A model generated the notes under the pieces. The model had not been told where the DNA came from and did no database searches. It saw only the letters and a program-made list of their open reading frames with translations. From Rutstroemia sp. NJR-2017a BVV2 (Eukaryota; Ascomycota; Leotiomycetes; Helotiales; Rutstroemiaceae): a stretch of DNA of 64,000 bases. Where the stretch lies: positions 248,001 through 312,000 of the forward strand of contig NJPS01000061.1 in NCBI GenBank assembly GCA_002946415.1. Reading direction: 5' to 3'. This document shows positions 12,601 through 24,144 of the stretch, piece by piece (the stretch's first letter is position 1; each line of letters opens with the position of its first letter). Made by a program: the position numbers and the translations under genes.

Positions 12601-12811
12601 TGCGAAGGAGGCTGCGAAATTCAAAATAAAGGTGGATGAAGCAAAAAGAGAACAAGTCGACATTGACGCCATCAAGGCGGAGCTGGGCAAGGTACAGGAC
12701 AAAGAAGTCACCGACGCAATGCAATCAGCCGAGCGCCGGAAGCGGGGCGTAGAAGCCAGACTGAGGGCATTGCAAGCAACCGTCACGATGTTTGAGAAGA
12801 TGAAGATTTAG
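9671..12811 (+). CDS. VAS1: Valyl-tRNA synthetase, cytosolic form 1046 aa (longer mitochondrial form possible)
   Basis: Single exon. The first in-frame ATG is at 9671 (A at -3) and begins MASTPASAKAM, a Lys/Gln-rich eukaryotic N-extension. Class I signatures are present: HIGH at residues ~131-134 (NVTGKLHIGHAL) and KMSKS at ~640-644 (DGRKMSKSLGN). The editing domain (ATTRPETMLGDTGIAVHP, then LTPAHDHNDF) lies between them, followed by an anticodon-binding domain and a C-terminal coiled coil. The enzyme charges tRNA-Val. In yeast VAS1 and Neurospora cyt-20 one gene supplies both cytosol and mitochondria through two starts (family knowledge). Here the upstream in-frame region 9488-9670 encodes an Arg/Ser/Thr-rich, Asp-free peptide like a mitochondrial presequence, but it contains no ATG. 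A longer product would therefore need a non-AUG start (for example GTG 9488 or an ATA/TTG codon) or an unseen upstream exon. Confidence 0.96.
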   Translation: MASTPASAKAMSEKQRLKLEKFASKMEKQEQQKQQQPGSTSKEKKLKKQDTHTVKSKDWVEETPAGQRKILKPLDDEFNKAYLPKIVESAWYSFWEDQGLFKPRTKKDGSLKTKGSYVIAIPPPNVTGKLHIGHALALSLEDTLIRWHRMRQFSTLYIPGCDHAGIATQAVVEKQLARHPKDGKAKRQDFSRAEFVQLCQDWKEDYHQEINKTIRRLGVSVDWSREAFTMSPQLSKAVTETFVQLHSEGLIYRANKLVHWSCRLSTALSTLEVDQKELEGTTKLDVPGYDRKIEFGTLTFFKYPIEGSDQTIEVATTRPETMLGDTGIAVHPQDDRYKDFVGKTARHPIIPGRKLRIVADEYVDRDFGTGAVKLTPAHDHNDFNLGKKHDLPFINILNEDGTLNSNAGPFAGEKRFTARYGVIEELKKLGLYTRQESNKMVVPICSRSGDVIEPLLKPQWWMRMEPLAKPAIAVVESGEIVIRPELQKRQYLQWMRNLQDWCLSRQLWWGHQIPAYYISIEGEDGGNDADDNYWVCGRTEQEAQEKAEYKFPGKKLTLKRDEDVLDTWFSAGLWPFSALGWPDKTADLQNYFPTTTLETGWDIIPFWVSRMIMFSLKLTGMVPFTEVFCHGLIRDSDGRKMSKSLGNVIDPVDIVDGISLEDLHRKLLQGNLAQSEVKNAEKYQKKAFPQGIPEVGADALRFSLINYTQSSGSDINFDIKTMHGYRKFCNKIYQATKFVLGKLGDDFTPRESSALTGKESLSERWILTKMNTAAKYMNQALGEREFARSTQVIHRYLYDELFDIFIENSKSIISDGTPEEARSAMDTLYTTIESGLRLLAPFMPFLTEELWQRLPRRPGDETSSITIAEYPEYDSSFHDPISEVAYELVLGCSKGIRSLLADYAVKDEGVVYIAPLNQTSHATVSAQLSAIEALTGKIPVKISILETGEINPPDCAVFPISADANVYLEVRNRIQDTAKEAAKFKIKVDEAKREQVDIDAIKAELGKVQDKEVTDAMQSAERRKRGVEARLRALQATVTMFEKMKI

Positions 12812-14098
12812 GTTGGGTATTCCCCGTCAAGGAATAGATATCTCAAGACCAGATAGTGACGTGACCATCATGAATACACTGACTAGAACTGCCGATACAA
12901 GCTTTCCTTACGAACTCTTCTCTAACCTTGCTCATTGATTTTCCATGCATGAAATTGATGGCAGACGACGTACGAAGTAAGCGTAGCATCTTACCAGGCT
13001 AGAATATGTAATCGATCCATAATCATTTTAATGTCAGCAATAAAGTCACCTAGCGACCTTGGTGATTGGCTGTTTCATGTCTGTAGCCTTGGAGTTCGTA
13101 TCTGCGAACACCCCACCGATCAAAAGGGTTACAGTAGCAATCACAGTTCAAGGCGGGGCCACGAAATGGGTACCCATAGGTAGGTACTTGGTCGCCAGGA
13201 TAAATAAGTGTACCCCTAGTCGTGTATTCTGCTAGTATTTTCGCAGTGGAGTGACTAGGGGTACACTTATTTATCCTGGCGACCAAGTAGGTTTTGAGTA
13301 GTCCGATCCACTCAATAGGTAATCAGCTAGGCACCCAAGTGCGTTGCTAAGCCTTCCACTCAGGAGTTACGCTGTCCGTAAGATTTTATGACCCTCCACG
13401 TGCCCTCCTAGAGAATGCTCGTAGCCCCACCAAAAATAAGGTGGAGGTGTCGCTTAAAGTGAAGGGGTTGGGGATAGCCCATTAGGAAGGTAGAGATGGT
13501 ACTTAGGCACGGATCCGTACGGCAAAGTAACCTCGAACGTATAAGAGGGCTATGTTTGCATATATTCACTTAAAAGTACGTACTAACGTACATCAGATCA
13601 GCATCCGATATCCGAGGCTCTGCTGCCCTGGTGTCCTGCATATAACCGGTGCGTTATTTATCCGTCTGCTCGTCTACCAGAGCATAGCCACTCTTTCGGG
13701 GAAGGAAAAATCTGCGGATTTCAGGCACAGGCCGGTATTTTTATACAAAAGCCAATTGAATATGATACTATGGTCTTGTTCTAATGTCGCCCTCGTATTG
13801 ATTCACGTAATGATGATTCTGTGTGGTCCAGATGTATCGTGTGCCTCAGATCCACAGGACTTTTCTGCTCCGAAGAGGGTCAAGAGACGTTTCCCATATA
13901 AAACATAGAGAATGGTTGCCTTCAGTCTTCTGTCGAAACATCGTATAATATTCTGGGTGTACTCATAAATAAAAAAACAATCAGGCTCAACTTATCTACT
14001 AATTGCACGCAACTTTCCCATCAACAACGAAAGCCATCAATGACGTCCGTGTCAACACTCCTAAGCTTCGATCTACTTTAGCTCCCGCCTTGTCTATC
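12812..14098. other. Intergenic with a MITE-like hairpin
   Basis: No gene recognised. It contains the 13185-13289 inverted repeat (separate entry) and, at ~13424-13447, a smaller stem CCCCACC/GGTGG around AAAAATAA. Bases 13999-14098 are the probable 5' leader of the glycosyltransferase. Confidence 0.6.
13185..13289. repeat. Perfect 37-bp inverted repeat, MITE-like
   Basis: The left arm 13185-13221 starts TACTTGGTCGCC; the right arm 13253-13289 is its exact reverse complement and ends GGCGACCAAGTA. They are separated by a 31-nt spacer (13222-13252). Both outer ends are TA, as expected for a Tc1/mariner-type insertion with a TA target duplication. No coding capacity. It could be a solo miniature element, or a hairpin formed by other means. 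Copy number in the genome decides. Confidence 0.85.
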
Positions 14099-15562
14099 AT
14101 GGTTCTGCACCCGTCCCGAGCGTGGAGGCGGAGACTTAGCACATCTCTAATATGTCTTGGTCTGATATTTTACCTAGGGAATCCACTTGAACTATTTAAA
14201 CGCGGCTACGATACCTGGGCATGGGATCGTAGCTGCTATGGACTTTCACCATTCAGCAAAGCATGTACAGCATCGCGTGCCTCAATTGCTCCTGATGTCC
14301 AAATTGTGGTGGAGACCGGCGGCTCAGAACCCCAAGATAGACTTCAGTATCAACTTGCAACAATGCTATCGAATGTGCCCCGTCAGAACATTCTAATCTT
14401 TTCGGATCTGGAAGAAGATGTCGAATCTTTCCATATTCACGACGCTCTAGCAGATGTCTCGATGCAGGAACGGAAGGACTTCCCTGAATTTGCTATCTAC
14501 GATGAGTTACAGACGTACAAACAGCAAGGGAAGGACACTCGGAAGCTCAAAGGGGGATGGAAATTGGCCAAATATAAGAACCTGGCTATAAAGCGAAAGA
14601 TCTGGAAGATGCTGAAGAGCAACGCGCTTCCGAAGCGGAAGTGGTATGTGTTCATAGATACAGACACATTCGTCGAATGGGACAATCTCCTTGCCATGCT
14701 CGAGCACTTTAACCCTCGGAAAAATCTGTACATGGGAAGTCCGGTCTGGGCGAATCCCAAAGCACCGTTCGCGCATGGTGGTAGCGGTTATGTTCTCTCA
14801 TACAGCGCCTTGGAGGCACTTAATATGCCTGATAGAGGTGGGTACGAAGGGGCGATGTATAGCCAGTTCGGGTTTAACACATCAGCAACTTGCTGTGGGG
14901 ATGACGCTCTTGCGAAGGTGCTGAAGCCGAAGGGCATCGGGCTGAAAGGTTATTGGCCGATGTTTAACGGAGAGGTACCGGCTACTCTTGGATTTGGGAG
15001 CGAGATTTGGTGCGAGCCGGTACTGTCGTTGCACCATATTTCTGGGAAGGATATGGAAAACCTGTGGCAGTGGGTCGAGGATTGGAGAGCTAGGACAATG
15101 AGCATGGTATATACATTTATATTTGATTCTTGAACACCCCTTCGTTTCTTCTAATCGCCCGCTTCTAAAGTCAAGACCTTGCTAAATGTTCTTATACAGC
15201 AGCCCTTCCTATTCAAAGATCTATTCCAATACATCGCACCTCAATTCGTCTCCAGAATGAACGATTGGGACAACACAGAAGAAGGGTGGAAAATCTATTA
15301 CCATCCCAGTGGTAAAAAGGAAGACTCCTTGATATCCTTCGAGCAGTGCGAAGCTGCCTGTCAAGCGGACAAGGATTGCTTTCAGTTCGTCTCTCATGGA
15401 ACTACATGCGCATTATCCCATACCATCAGAATTGGCCGTCAACGCCTGGCGGAGGAGAAAGGAGATTATGGATATATCTCAGGATGGAACTTGGAGAGAA
15501 TTCGGGACTGGACTAGGAAGACCGGGTGTGCGGATGCACATTGGCTGCATTCAAATCCTTGA
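14099..15562 (+). CDS. GT31-like fungal glycosyltransferase, type II membrane protein, 456 aa
   Basis: Two exons, 14099-15106 and 15200-15562 (457 codons). The open frame reaches further upstream, but its first ATG is at 14099. Residues 1-12 are basic (SRAWRRR) and residues ~13-30 hydrophobic (ICLGLIFYLGNPL), giving a type II Golgi anchor. The catalytic part shows a DxD motif at Asp187/Asp189 (WYVFIDTDTFVEWDN), then GSPVWANPKAPFAHGGSGYVLS in two adjacent blocks and a CCGDDALAKVL metal/nucleotide region, as in the fungal DUF604/GT31 group. The C-terminal exon carries a PAN/apple-like Cys pattern (FEQCEAACQADKDCFQF, GTTC). It probably adds a sugar to secreted glycans; donor and acceptor are unknown. 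The acceptor site is ACAG|CAG, so two acceptors 3 nt apart are possible. Confidence 0.87.
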
Positions 15563-16784
15563 TTGGAAGGATCGATATATTTGACATAGTATTCGAGGTT
15601 CTTTCAATGGATTGCTCGCTGGACTTGAGAAGCTGAAGAAAAACCCATCAGGATTCAGAGACGATGACGGGATCCAGAGGCGACAAGGAAGCAATAGAAG
15701 GACTTCACTCACAGCAGCAAACATCGATCCATACTCAACCAGTGTCCAGAACACCAGGCTCGATAATTATGCTACGCAAACGGATATCCGTGGTACTACC
15801 ACCAAGGTTTCCGCATATTAATCCGTAGCGGAGCGGATACTGACGACTCTCAATGGGCTATCCACAGTATATAATATAAGGAACATCTTCCAGTCCGGAT
15901 CTCATCGCTCATTGTCTACAAGCTTTGGGGGACTACTTTTCCCGGTCAAAGGAGATGTAAGGGGATGGACGACGGAAACACGAACAGCAAGTAGTGGTGA
16001 AGCTATTGGGCTTCTCGATGGGTACCTGTGGGTTGGGGTTCTGGATCTGCCACTCACCTACGGGTGTCTGTTGAGTATCCAAACCACTCAGAACTCACCC
16101 TATGATCTAGGAAGGGAGTGCATATGCCAGAATCAGAGGTAGCGCGACAAACGGGTAGTCAGTGGTCACTATCTCCCTCAACCCAAACAACCAAAACGAG
16201 TACCCATCAGCCACCACAAACCACCCACGAACACCCCAACCCCTTGGGTGGGTTTGTACCTGCGCATTGATTTCACAGCGTACGAGATCTATCTGCTATC
16301 CCGAATCGTGTTTCAACAAAGCGGAGCCTGCGCAGACATGGGAGAATCGGGAGTATAGGTGGAAGCATGTTCTAACATGTTCGTGAAGGAAAGCTCGCCA
16401 CGCTTCAATCTGTATTTAATTCTATTCGCCTCACCTATTCAGGACAAGATGTTTATACTCTCTGATACCACGCTCGCTCTCTTCTCTCTTCCCCCTTAGC
16501 CCATGAATCGCTAAAGCAAAGCAAAGCCTGCGGTCAAACCTAGGATGGAGGCCACAAATGTTAGTACTATCGAGGGATAGATGCTACCATTGCGCAGCGT
16601 ATACATACCTACAGGCATATAGTTCCCGCTCGGCGTTCCTGAACAAGAACAGTACGTTCTCTCACACATGTTGTTGTCGCACATGAATCACATGCACAAT
16701 GATACTAGTTTTTAAATACCCAAGTCTAATTTTTATATTCCCAAATCATTATATTCTATACTCATTATATATTCATCCATCTAT
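15563..16784. other. Intergenic between convergent genes
   Basis: No gene recognised. Short frames on both strands only; the AT-rich stretch 16690-16780 looks like 3' untranslated DNA of the minus-strand membrane protein. Confidence 0.5.
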
Positions 16785-19700
16785 TCAATCACGACCACAG
16801 TACAATTCTGCAGGGATAATCTTTCCTGGTTCTGAAGTGTGGTAGTTAGTATATAGATCTACCCAATTGATGAGGGGGGTTTTAACAAGACTTACCATCA
16901 GAGGTGAACCCTGCATGTCTGAATTTGGTGCCCATTCCCACTAGACTCCATGTTAGCACATCCATTCTTCCTTTTATATTTGCAATCATCACCATGACGT
17001 GAAGAAGGGGAAAGAACATACAATCACCCCACTGGATCCCATCCCGTCCAAAGTCCGTAAGCTCACTAGTACTCGCACAACAAGCCCTAATACTTCCATA
17101 CATCTGCGGAATGAACCCCTCCCTCCTATACGTAAACGCCCACCAACAAATGGCCGTTTGTCCCACCATCAAGACCGTCGAAATAAAGATAGGGTATGCA
17201 GCAAAGGTAACAGCGTACACCGAATGCTCCACGCCATATTCCGGATCTGTGAAGATACTCTCAGCGACGCTGATCGATTCTCCTAAAAGCCAATGCATCG
17301 CGGCGGCGAAGATCATCAGAGGTATGAGAATCTTAGATGGGAGTTGGAGGAAATACGATTGTTCGAAAGGAACTCCTGAAACGATCGTGGCACGCGGTTT
17401 TCGACATTTGAGTTCGTAGTTTCCCCATTCGTTTTCCATGGATACTAATGTGATGTTGTATATGAGAAGAAGATACAGCAAGGAGAAGAGAAATTGTGCG
17501 CCGTTGGAGATGGCGAAGGCAAGAAGTTCGCTGCCAATGCTGTCGGGCGTAAGGGGAGAAAGAGTGGCGCTGGAAGAAAACCCTAGCAGATGTTAGTGGA
17601 GCGCGGGTAACTCTTTAAAGAAACCTTACCCCCCCATGTTCCATATGCTTCTTTAAGTGTTTGGCTCAGGCTAATACTACAGTCCGTATTGTAATTTCTA
17701 TCGTACGCGCGTCGGCTACAGTCGTACTTGTATTGGCTTGTTGTACTTGCCATAAGTGTGATGAGCATAATAGACACCCCTACCATAGCAATAGAACAGA
17801 GCATAAGTATGATCATTTGTGTGACTGCAGTCGAACCAAGGTTGGAAAGTAGCGATCTTTTGTACTTTATCGCAATGTTTGGATGTGGAAGATCTTGTGA
17901 ACATTAGTCAAACGATCTTTGGGGGAAAATAATGATGTGAGTAGCAGAGAATGAATCTAAACCTACCAGCAGCTTTGTCGACATCATTGAACTTCTTGCA
18001 TTTCTGTCGAAAGTATGTTAGCAAAATAGACACTTTCCATAACCCATCAGCCTACCTGACAATGCCCTGTTTCATCCCCGCTAGTCGATGGTATAGGATC
18101 TGTACAGTGCTTATGGCACGTATGGATTGTTTTGTGTCTGTAGCCATCCCCCGAGTTGAGCAAGCACTCATTGTGTATCTTCAGCGAAGGGTCGATCACA
18201 GAGGCAACGATCACATCGCCATACGTCAGGCAAGACGTTTTAGTATGGTGGCGTGCCTTCCAATTCAGTGCTATCATGTACGCAGCTTTGATGATCAGAC
18301 AACCGAATAATGCTAACATTCATGAGTACCGTTCACCATTTATAATAGAAGAATTGTAGGGACGTACTAAAAGCTGCCTGCATACGAACATTCAACCGAC
18401 ACTTCTTAGGTTGCTGGTCCAAGAGTTGGCAGTAAATGTCCGTTCCCATAGCGCAATTTCCAGATTGATATTGTCCATAATAACTGTAGTCAGTGAAATT
18501 TAACTCTTTCATCGCCTGCTCGACTGTGCCTGTCTGTCGTAAATCCGTACAGTTGCTGCTGTATTGGATATCCACAGAGTTGAAGGATGCTATGGAATGT
18601 TAGCAAGGATTGAATGGTTAAGGATCACCAACAGTGTGAAATGTGCATGGTGATCATATGCAGAGTATACAACTTACTTGAGTTTCCGAGTACATCGGCA
18701 TTGTAATCTGAAGTCAACTGCGACATATTTTTTGGGAAAACATAGATACCTGCTCTGAAAGCGCTCCACTAACAAAGATCCGCATCAGCCATGACTGCTG
18801 CATCCTAGGAGGTATTTGCCCGTGACTTCTCCAACTCATGGATGTCAACATGACATCTGTCCACCACCCGGGCATCCAGCATCACCAGAGTGAAAATTTC
18901 CAGAGCGAAAATTGAATCAAGAATATCAATAAATGAAAGCGATAACTTACGCATGAGAAATCGAATGCATCCCCGTAAGAATAAGTGTAATAATCACCCT
19001 TTGCGAATAGCGTGTCGTTCAAAGTGAATGTAACGTGTGTTGGACTCTCGACGTAAAAGCTTGGGCCGATTACAGAATTTGCTAGAAAGTGTATAGGCTA
19101 GGAGATGTTCAGCGAAGTATCGACACAAAGATAGACTAACGCTCACAATAGACGTTGAGATCAGGAGTGCCCAAGAGAGCCAAGCCTTCGTCTTGCCGGT
19201 CTTCTTAACGTTGATGTTCCACGGTGAATTTGTTCCAACTTTACAATCTCCCTTCTTAGAAAGAATCCATGGGATCTCTTCTACCTTCGGTGCTGTGACT
19301 AGTTGTTGATACGTGTTAGAGCATCCTAGGATCATTGTCGCGACAATATTGATAAACAGATGGACAGCCTATTCCTCCAGTCAGCATGCAAGTCCCTCTT
19401 TCTGGTTGCAAAACAAATACGCACAATATTCCTGCCTTCCATGCTATGACAGCTCTCCCCATCTTTTCCACCAACACTCGTAGAGCTCTTATTCAGTCGC
19501 TTGGTGAAAGCCGGTAAATATGCAATAATTATGATGAGCATAATCATAGCACTCAGAAACGTCAACCCCGCCATCGTTCGCAGACTTCGATCGACCAACA
19601 TCTGTTTCTTCCACCAACCATCTTTACCATGTGCAAAATGACCGTCAAAAGTCGAAGAGGTTTTTTTTGTGAAAGCCGTCCCCTTCGTCCACATCCGCTT

Positions 19701-20190
19701 CACATTCCCACCCAATCCATTTCTCAGACGAGGTTCTCCTCCCTCAACATTGTCCGTTCCATTCTTCAGCGCCTGGTAGTCGTTGGTGGAAGCCAGGCCA
19801 AAACTCGATGCAAAGCTGGCCCTATCATGGAGTAAGCGTCGAGTCGAAGTACCATCGTCGTAAAAGGATACCGATTCGGAACCAGCAGGTAAAGGCGACG
19901 GACGCTGGGAGATATCTGCAGAATTCCGCCGTGAAGGGGAATTTCGTGATGAATTTGAGTCATTAGGCGAATCGTTAAATGATCTGTATTCCGTATCGTG
20001 GTCTTGGGACGAATATCTCGGAGGACTATGCCTGTGTAAAAGTTAGCTTCTCATCCGAAGTCTCTCGTCCGGTCTGTGCGTGAGGTTTATTTAAGGTTCA
20101 AACGCACCCAATTTCTAACTCCAGCATTGAGATATCCTGGTGATCGCGATCCCAATTGTCAAACAGCCTTGAGAATCTCGTCGACGCCAT
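16785..20190 (-). CDS. DUF6536-type polytopic membrane protein, 12 exons, 837 aa
   Basis: Exons on the minus strand: 20190-20108, 20031-19425, 19368-19147, 19097-18951, 18768-18678, 18589-18368, 18312-18056, 18003-17967, 17824-17630, 17582-17022, 16940-16896 and 16831-16785. Every phase closes (838 codons). The N-terminal ~150 residues are hydrophilic and Ser/Arg-rich. About eight hydrophobic segments follow: AGLTFLSAMIMLIIIIAY, VHLFINIVATMIL, WLSWALLISTSI, LFGCLIIKAAYMIAL, MIILMLCSIAMVGVSIMLI, QFLFSLLYLLLIYNI, KILIPLMIFAAAMHWLLG and ISTVLMVGQTAICWWAF. The end, QWGDLGMGTKFRHAGF..PGKIIPAELY, is the usual family tail. An extracellular loop between the third and fourth segments is Cys-rich with several NxS/T sites. 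Function is unknown for the family. The weakest joint is exon 4/5 (intron 18950-18769): that intron contains another open stretch (MPGWWTDVMLTSMSWRS) leading into exon 5 in a different phase. Confidence 0.78.
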
Positions 20191-21187
20191 CTCGACGACT
20201 GCCTTTGAAGCAGCAGACAACGACTAGTAGTACAAGAAGGCTGAATGAAAGCCATGACGAAATTCTCTGGATCTGATTAACTTTTATCGGTCGAGATCCT
20301 TCAGAGCCCTTGGGTATGCCCTTCTCCATTATTCAAGTTATTTTGGTGAAATTGCCATCTGCGGGCCGGGTTTATCTACTGGGGGGTTTGCGGCGCGGGG
20401 CCTTCTGAAACGATAAAGATCGCCAATGAGCTACGAAAAGCTGGAACAGCCAGACGTTAAAGATGGGGCTGGGGACCACAGCATTTAGGCTTACCGGTAT
20501 TCCTAGTGTTAGCACATAGGACAACACCGTCTGTTCCCATACGTAGACAGTATGGTAGCGGATGACATTTTCATATGGTGGTGTAACGAACTACGTGAAT
20601 ATCATCTCGAATTCTTCGAATCCTCGAGGTATGGAAGAACCCAAGGTTACCTTGCCAGGACTGACCACCGCTTATTGTAAAAACCTAGTCATTCACGTAA
20701 GTTGTTAGGTCGTTAACTAGGATAGGAAAAACGTCGCATATTTCCGACCATTCATCTGGCCATGTTCTTCTCTCACATTGCTTATTTAGTGGAGCAGCAG
20801 GCTGACTTTTTTCATCTCTCAATCAAGAGCCTCAATTCGGGATTTCAGAGCAATGCCAAGAGCTACGGTAAATCCTTATCTGTGGTTGAGTTGACAGGAC
20901 AAGACATCCTTCATGAAGTTCACGGACCACATCTTTATGGATTCAATTGTGGCCATGCATAAAGTCATAAGGGCGTGTAGGAAAAAGAGCAGCGGGGGAT
21001 ATGACAGGTCAGCCAAACGGCATTTCGATTTTCATTCGTCAGACATTTACGACAGTAAGAAGCTTGGCAGCCTCTGCTGTCATTCACATACGCGGCACGG
21101 ATCAGCGATCAAAGCTCCTTAATTTGGAATATTGCGCTCTCTACGTGTAGTGCCTACTACGTGGAGATCCTTTTAATCTTTGCGAAG
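20191..21187. other. Intergenic
   Basis: No gene recognised. The first few hundred bases are the likely promoter of the membrane protein, the rest the 3' flank of the Zn2Cys6 gene. Confidence 0.5.
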
Positions 21188-22723
21188 CTACGATATCGAG
21201 ACATGATGAGCCCCTTTCCGAGCCACACTGAGTTCCTCTTCAACTAAGCGAAGCGCAACATCGGTGTTCCAGAGTCCTTCCCGGCCTGGTGCTCGAAGCA
21301 GGAGTTCGTTCGCTCTGATTTTGTGCTCAAGTTGCGGACTCTTGAATGCAGTGTAAGTGAGTGGCACAATCACTCCCGTATCTACCATCAGTCTTGGCAT
21401 GGACTTTGTTGAAGAGCAAGATAAAATCAACTTCTCTGATAGGTTCAGCATCTCTTCGAAGTTATGCTCTAGTGAGTGTGGTTCTGTCGCGTTCATACAG
21501 AAAAGATGATATTGAGTTCTGAGAAATGAAGCTGCCACATGTTTGGCGTGTGTAGAGTCGTTTGTATCGGACGGGAAGTCCTGAATAAAAATTTCGAAGC
21601 GTTGGTGCCAGTCCTGCAAAGCAACATGGTGGCTATGTCCCATAGGACCGAACGGGGTGAGAACCATATCATCTCCGGAATCGAACATAGTGGAGAATCG
21701 CTGGGATAGTACGTCGATCCCGAGGGTTTGTAGGGCATACCGAGCGTCTTCCAGTGATTCGAATGGAGCAGATCTTAAGGGTGTACCTATCTTTTTGAGT
21801 ATTCCCCAGCAAGTACGTCGTGGGATCGTGTTATTTGGGTCCGCCACAGCGCATATACCAACGGCTAGCAACAGTGGAGAATAGTCTATCGCACACCGTG
21901 AGGCCATCGATGAGGAGGCACTCAAAGCGTGTATATCATCCAGTATTCTTAGTCCGGAGTTGAGATGTACCATGGCTGACGTATGATCCTCAACCAGACA
22001 ATCGAAGCAGATTAGCAGAATGCAAGAGATCAAAGTGACGTCCAGTGACTGTGAATCTTTGACGATCGAATTACGTAGAGTGCTGATGGCTTTCGTATAC
22101 TGGCGAAAGGCAAAAGCCTGAGTAAGACCATCATATGGAACAGACTGCTGATGCCGTTCACAGTAATGTTTATGTATAGCTCCTAGTGCTAAGGTAATAT
22201 GCCGTATAGAAGGCTCGATGGTCGCTGCTTGCAAAATTCTTTTCTCCCAAAATTCCACAGCGAAATTACCGGAAAGCTCTGGAGCCGTGAAAGTGCGAAA
22301 GAAATCTAGCATCTGCTGTTCCATAGGATCTTCAACGACAATATATGCCAATTCCAGTGAAATTGAAGGCGACTTCTTAGCAAGAGTCTTCTTCTTCAAG
22401 TCCGCTAAAATTTCATATCCATCACAGCTCCGTCCCGTTGAGGTGCATTTCTTGCAAAATGGCTTGTCCTCATCACATTTGACACGTCGTATTCTGGTCT
22501 CAGGATAAGTACTCGCACTCACGTGGATCTTCGGACTTTATAGACTTATAGTCACTGGCACTTACTTGCATGTTCGACAACCCGTGCGGACGGGCGTCCC
22601 GCAGTTTCTGTATCGAGGACGTTGCTTCTTTGATTCGCTTAAAGACTTGTTCGAAGTCGAAGAGGGAGCCTTGGAGGTAGAAGCACGAAGAGGTTTGTTT
22701 GTAGAGGAACTTGATTGAGCCAT
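21188..22723 (-). CDS. Zn2Cys6 transcription regulator, 487 aa
   Basis: Two exons, 22723-22566 and 22493-21188 (488 codons). The intron lies inside the zinc cluster, at GCRTCK|IRRVKCDEDKPFC, a common position in this family. All six cysteines are present (49, 52, 59, 66, 69, 76; spacing C-x2-C-x6-C-x6-C-x2-C-x6-C), so DNA binding is expected. The N-terminal 40 residues are Ser/Lys-rich. The rest is a fungal-specific regulator middle region (EPSIRHITLALGAIHKHYCE, FRQYTKAISTLR, SLDVTLISCILLICFDCL), as in PDR/UPC2-like proteins of ~500 aa. Targets cannot be inferred; there is no obvious cluster beside it. Confidence 0.9.
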
Positions 22724-24144
22724 TGAGATGCTTGGTGAACAAGGTAGATATTAGTGTGAAGCTCAAGCATAAACTGGAGCACGAGCGAGGTGGAGAAGAT
22801 TCCTGTTACTCTTGATAATAATTCCGAGAATTTATGGACCGGCCGCAGCTCAACAATGACGCAGGACTGGGTTTTGAGTTATTGTCTCTCTATCGTCTCA
22901 TCAAGGGTTCTGTGGCCGCTGACCACCTTTTACTCAATACCAGGTTCTTCCGGCCCTTATGCAGTCAAAAGCATGTCAAAAGTACCGCAAGGTCGTCAGA
23001 TTAAACCTCTGCAGGGCTGGCAAGTTGAGCATATGTGGTAGTTGTCTTCGAATCAAAGTTCTGGGTAATCCACGGGAACATATGGTAGAAATCCCGGCTT
23101 ATTTATTGCTGACCAATGGTCATAATTATAACACGGGCGCCTCCTCATACTCCTTTGAGAGTCAACGTGATGGTAACCTTACGATATATATTGCTGCTCT
23201 GTTGATGACGCTTTGTGAGTGGTTGAAAGAGCGACGCATCCTGCAGCACCTGCAGATAGCAATTTCTCGCACACGAGCGGCCCTATGAGCGGAGAGGTAA
23301 GCTCGCGTCTTAACCGGAATCTTTTCCGTCTTCATCCAAGTGAGTTTGCACCCAGGCCGGATACATCTAGGGCTGTAATATATTGCGCAATGTCCCGGTG
23401 AGATTCTGTCTCAAGAGTCTTTTCTTGAACGAGCTATAAACATCGACATGGTAGTTTGGTTGCATCGGCCTCATCGCACCACGTACTTTTGCATGTTTTC
23501 CCTGGCACACTCGAGCCTCATTTCCTGTAACGCTGTGATTTTCATTCAACGAAATCTTCGATCAGGCATGAATCTCACCTAATCAAAGAGTCGAACTTGG
23601 TCCGCTGATGCCCATTATGCATCGACACTTGTTTCCCCTCCCCCTCACCCCAAGACTGCTGAGGACCAGCACAACCATTCGGTAGCTCTTCTAGAGTTTC
23701 GATCCGTATGGAATACCAAGAATGTGGGGACGCGTGGAGGCTAGATGATAACGCTTACACTTCTGGTGTCATGTTCTCGGCCGAGAGCTCGGATCCGAGT
23801 ATGCGGCTGGAGCGGGAGATGGAAAAGCACTTGATTTCCTTGGTATTATTACAGTAGTACAAGATTTATTGTTAAGGTGGTGAAACAATTATGCAGTAAG
23901 AATTGCCCGCCCTAAGACTCAAAATATCATACAAACAAAGCTCAATATTTCAGACTGTGTGAGGATGCCTGCATGAAGAGACGGGAGCATTCGGGATATC
24001 CTAGATGGATGAAATTGGACACAGGGTCTTAGAGCTTGCACACCACAAGCCAGTAAGAGAGCGGGACTGCTTCAGGGTGACATGAGGATTGCAAATGCCT
24101 TACTCATACGACGTAAAGAATTATCCAATCGAACCTTGCCGGAA
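22724..24144. other. Intergenic
   Basis: 1.4 kb with only short, unrelated frames on both strands. Nothing recognised. Confidence 0.5.

Noticed and set aside
17716..17904. Alternative minus-strand frame between exons 8 and 9 of the DUF6536-type gene
   Set aside because: It overlaps exon 9 in another phase; the 37-nt exon 8 joins exon 9 perfectly in phase and matches the family better.
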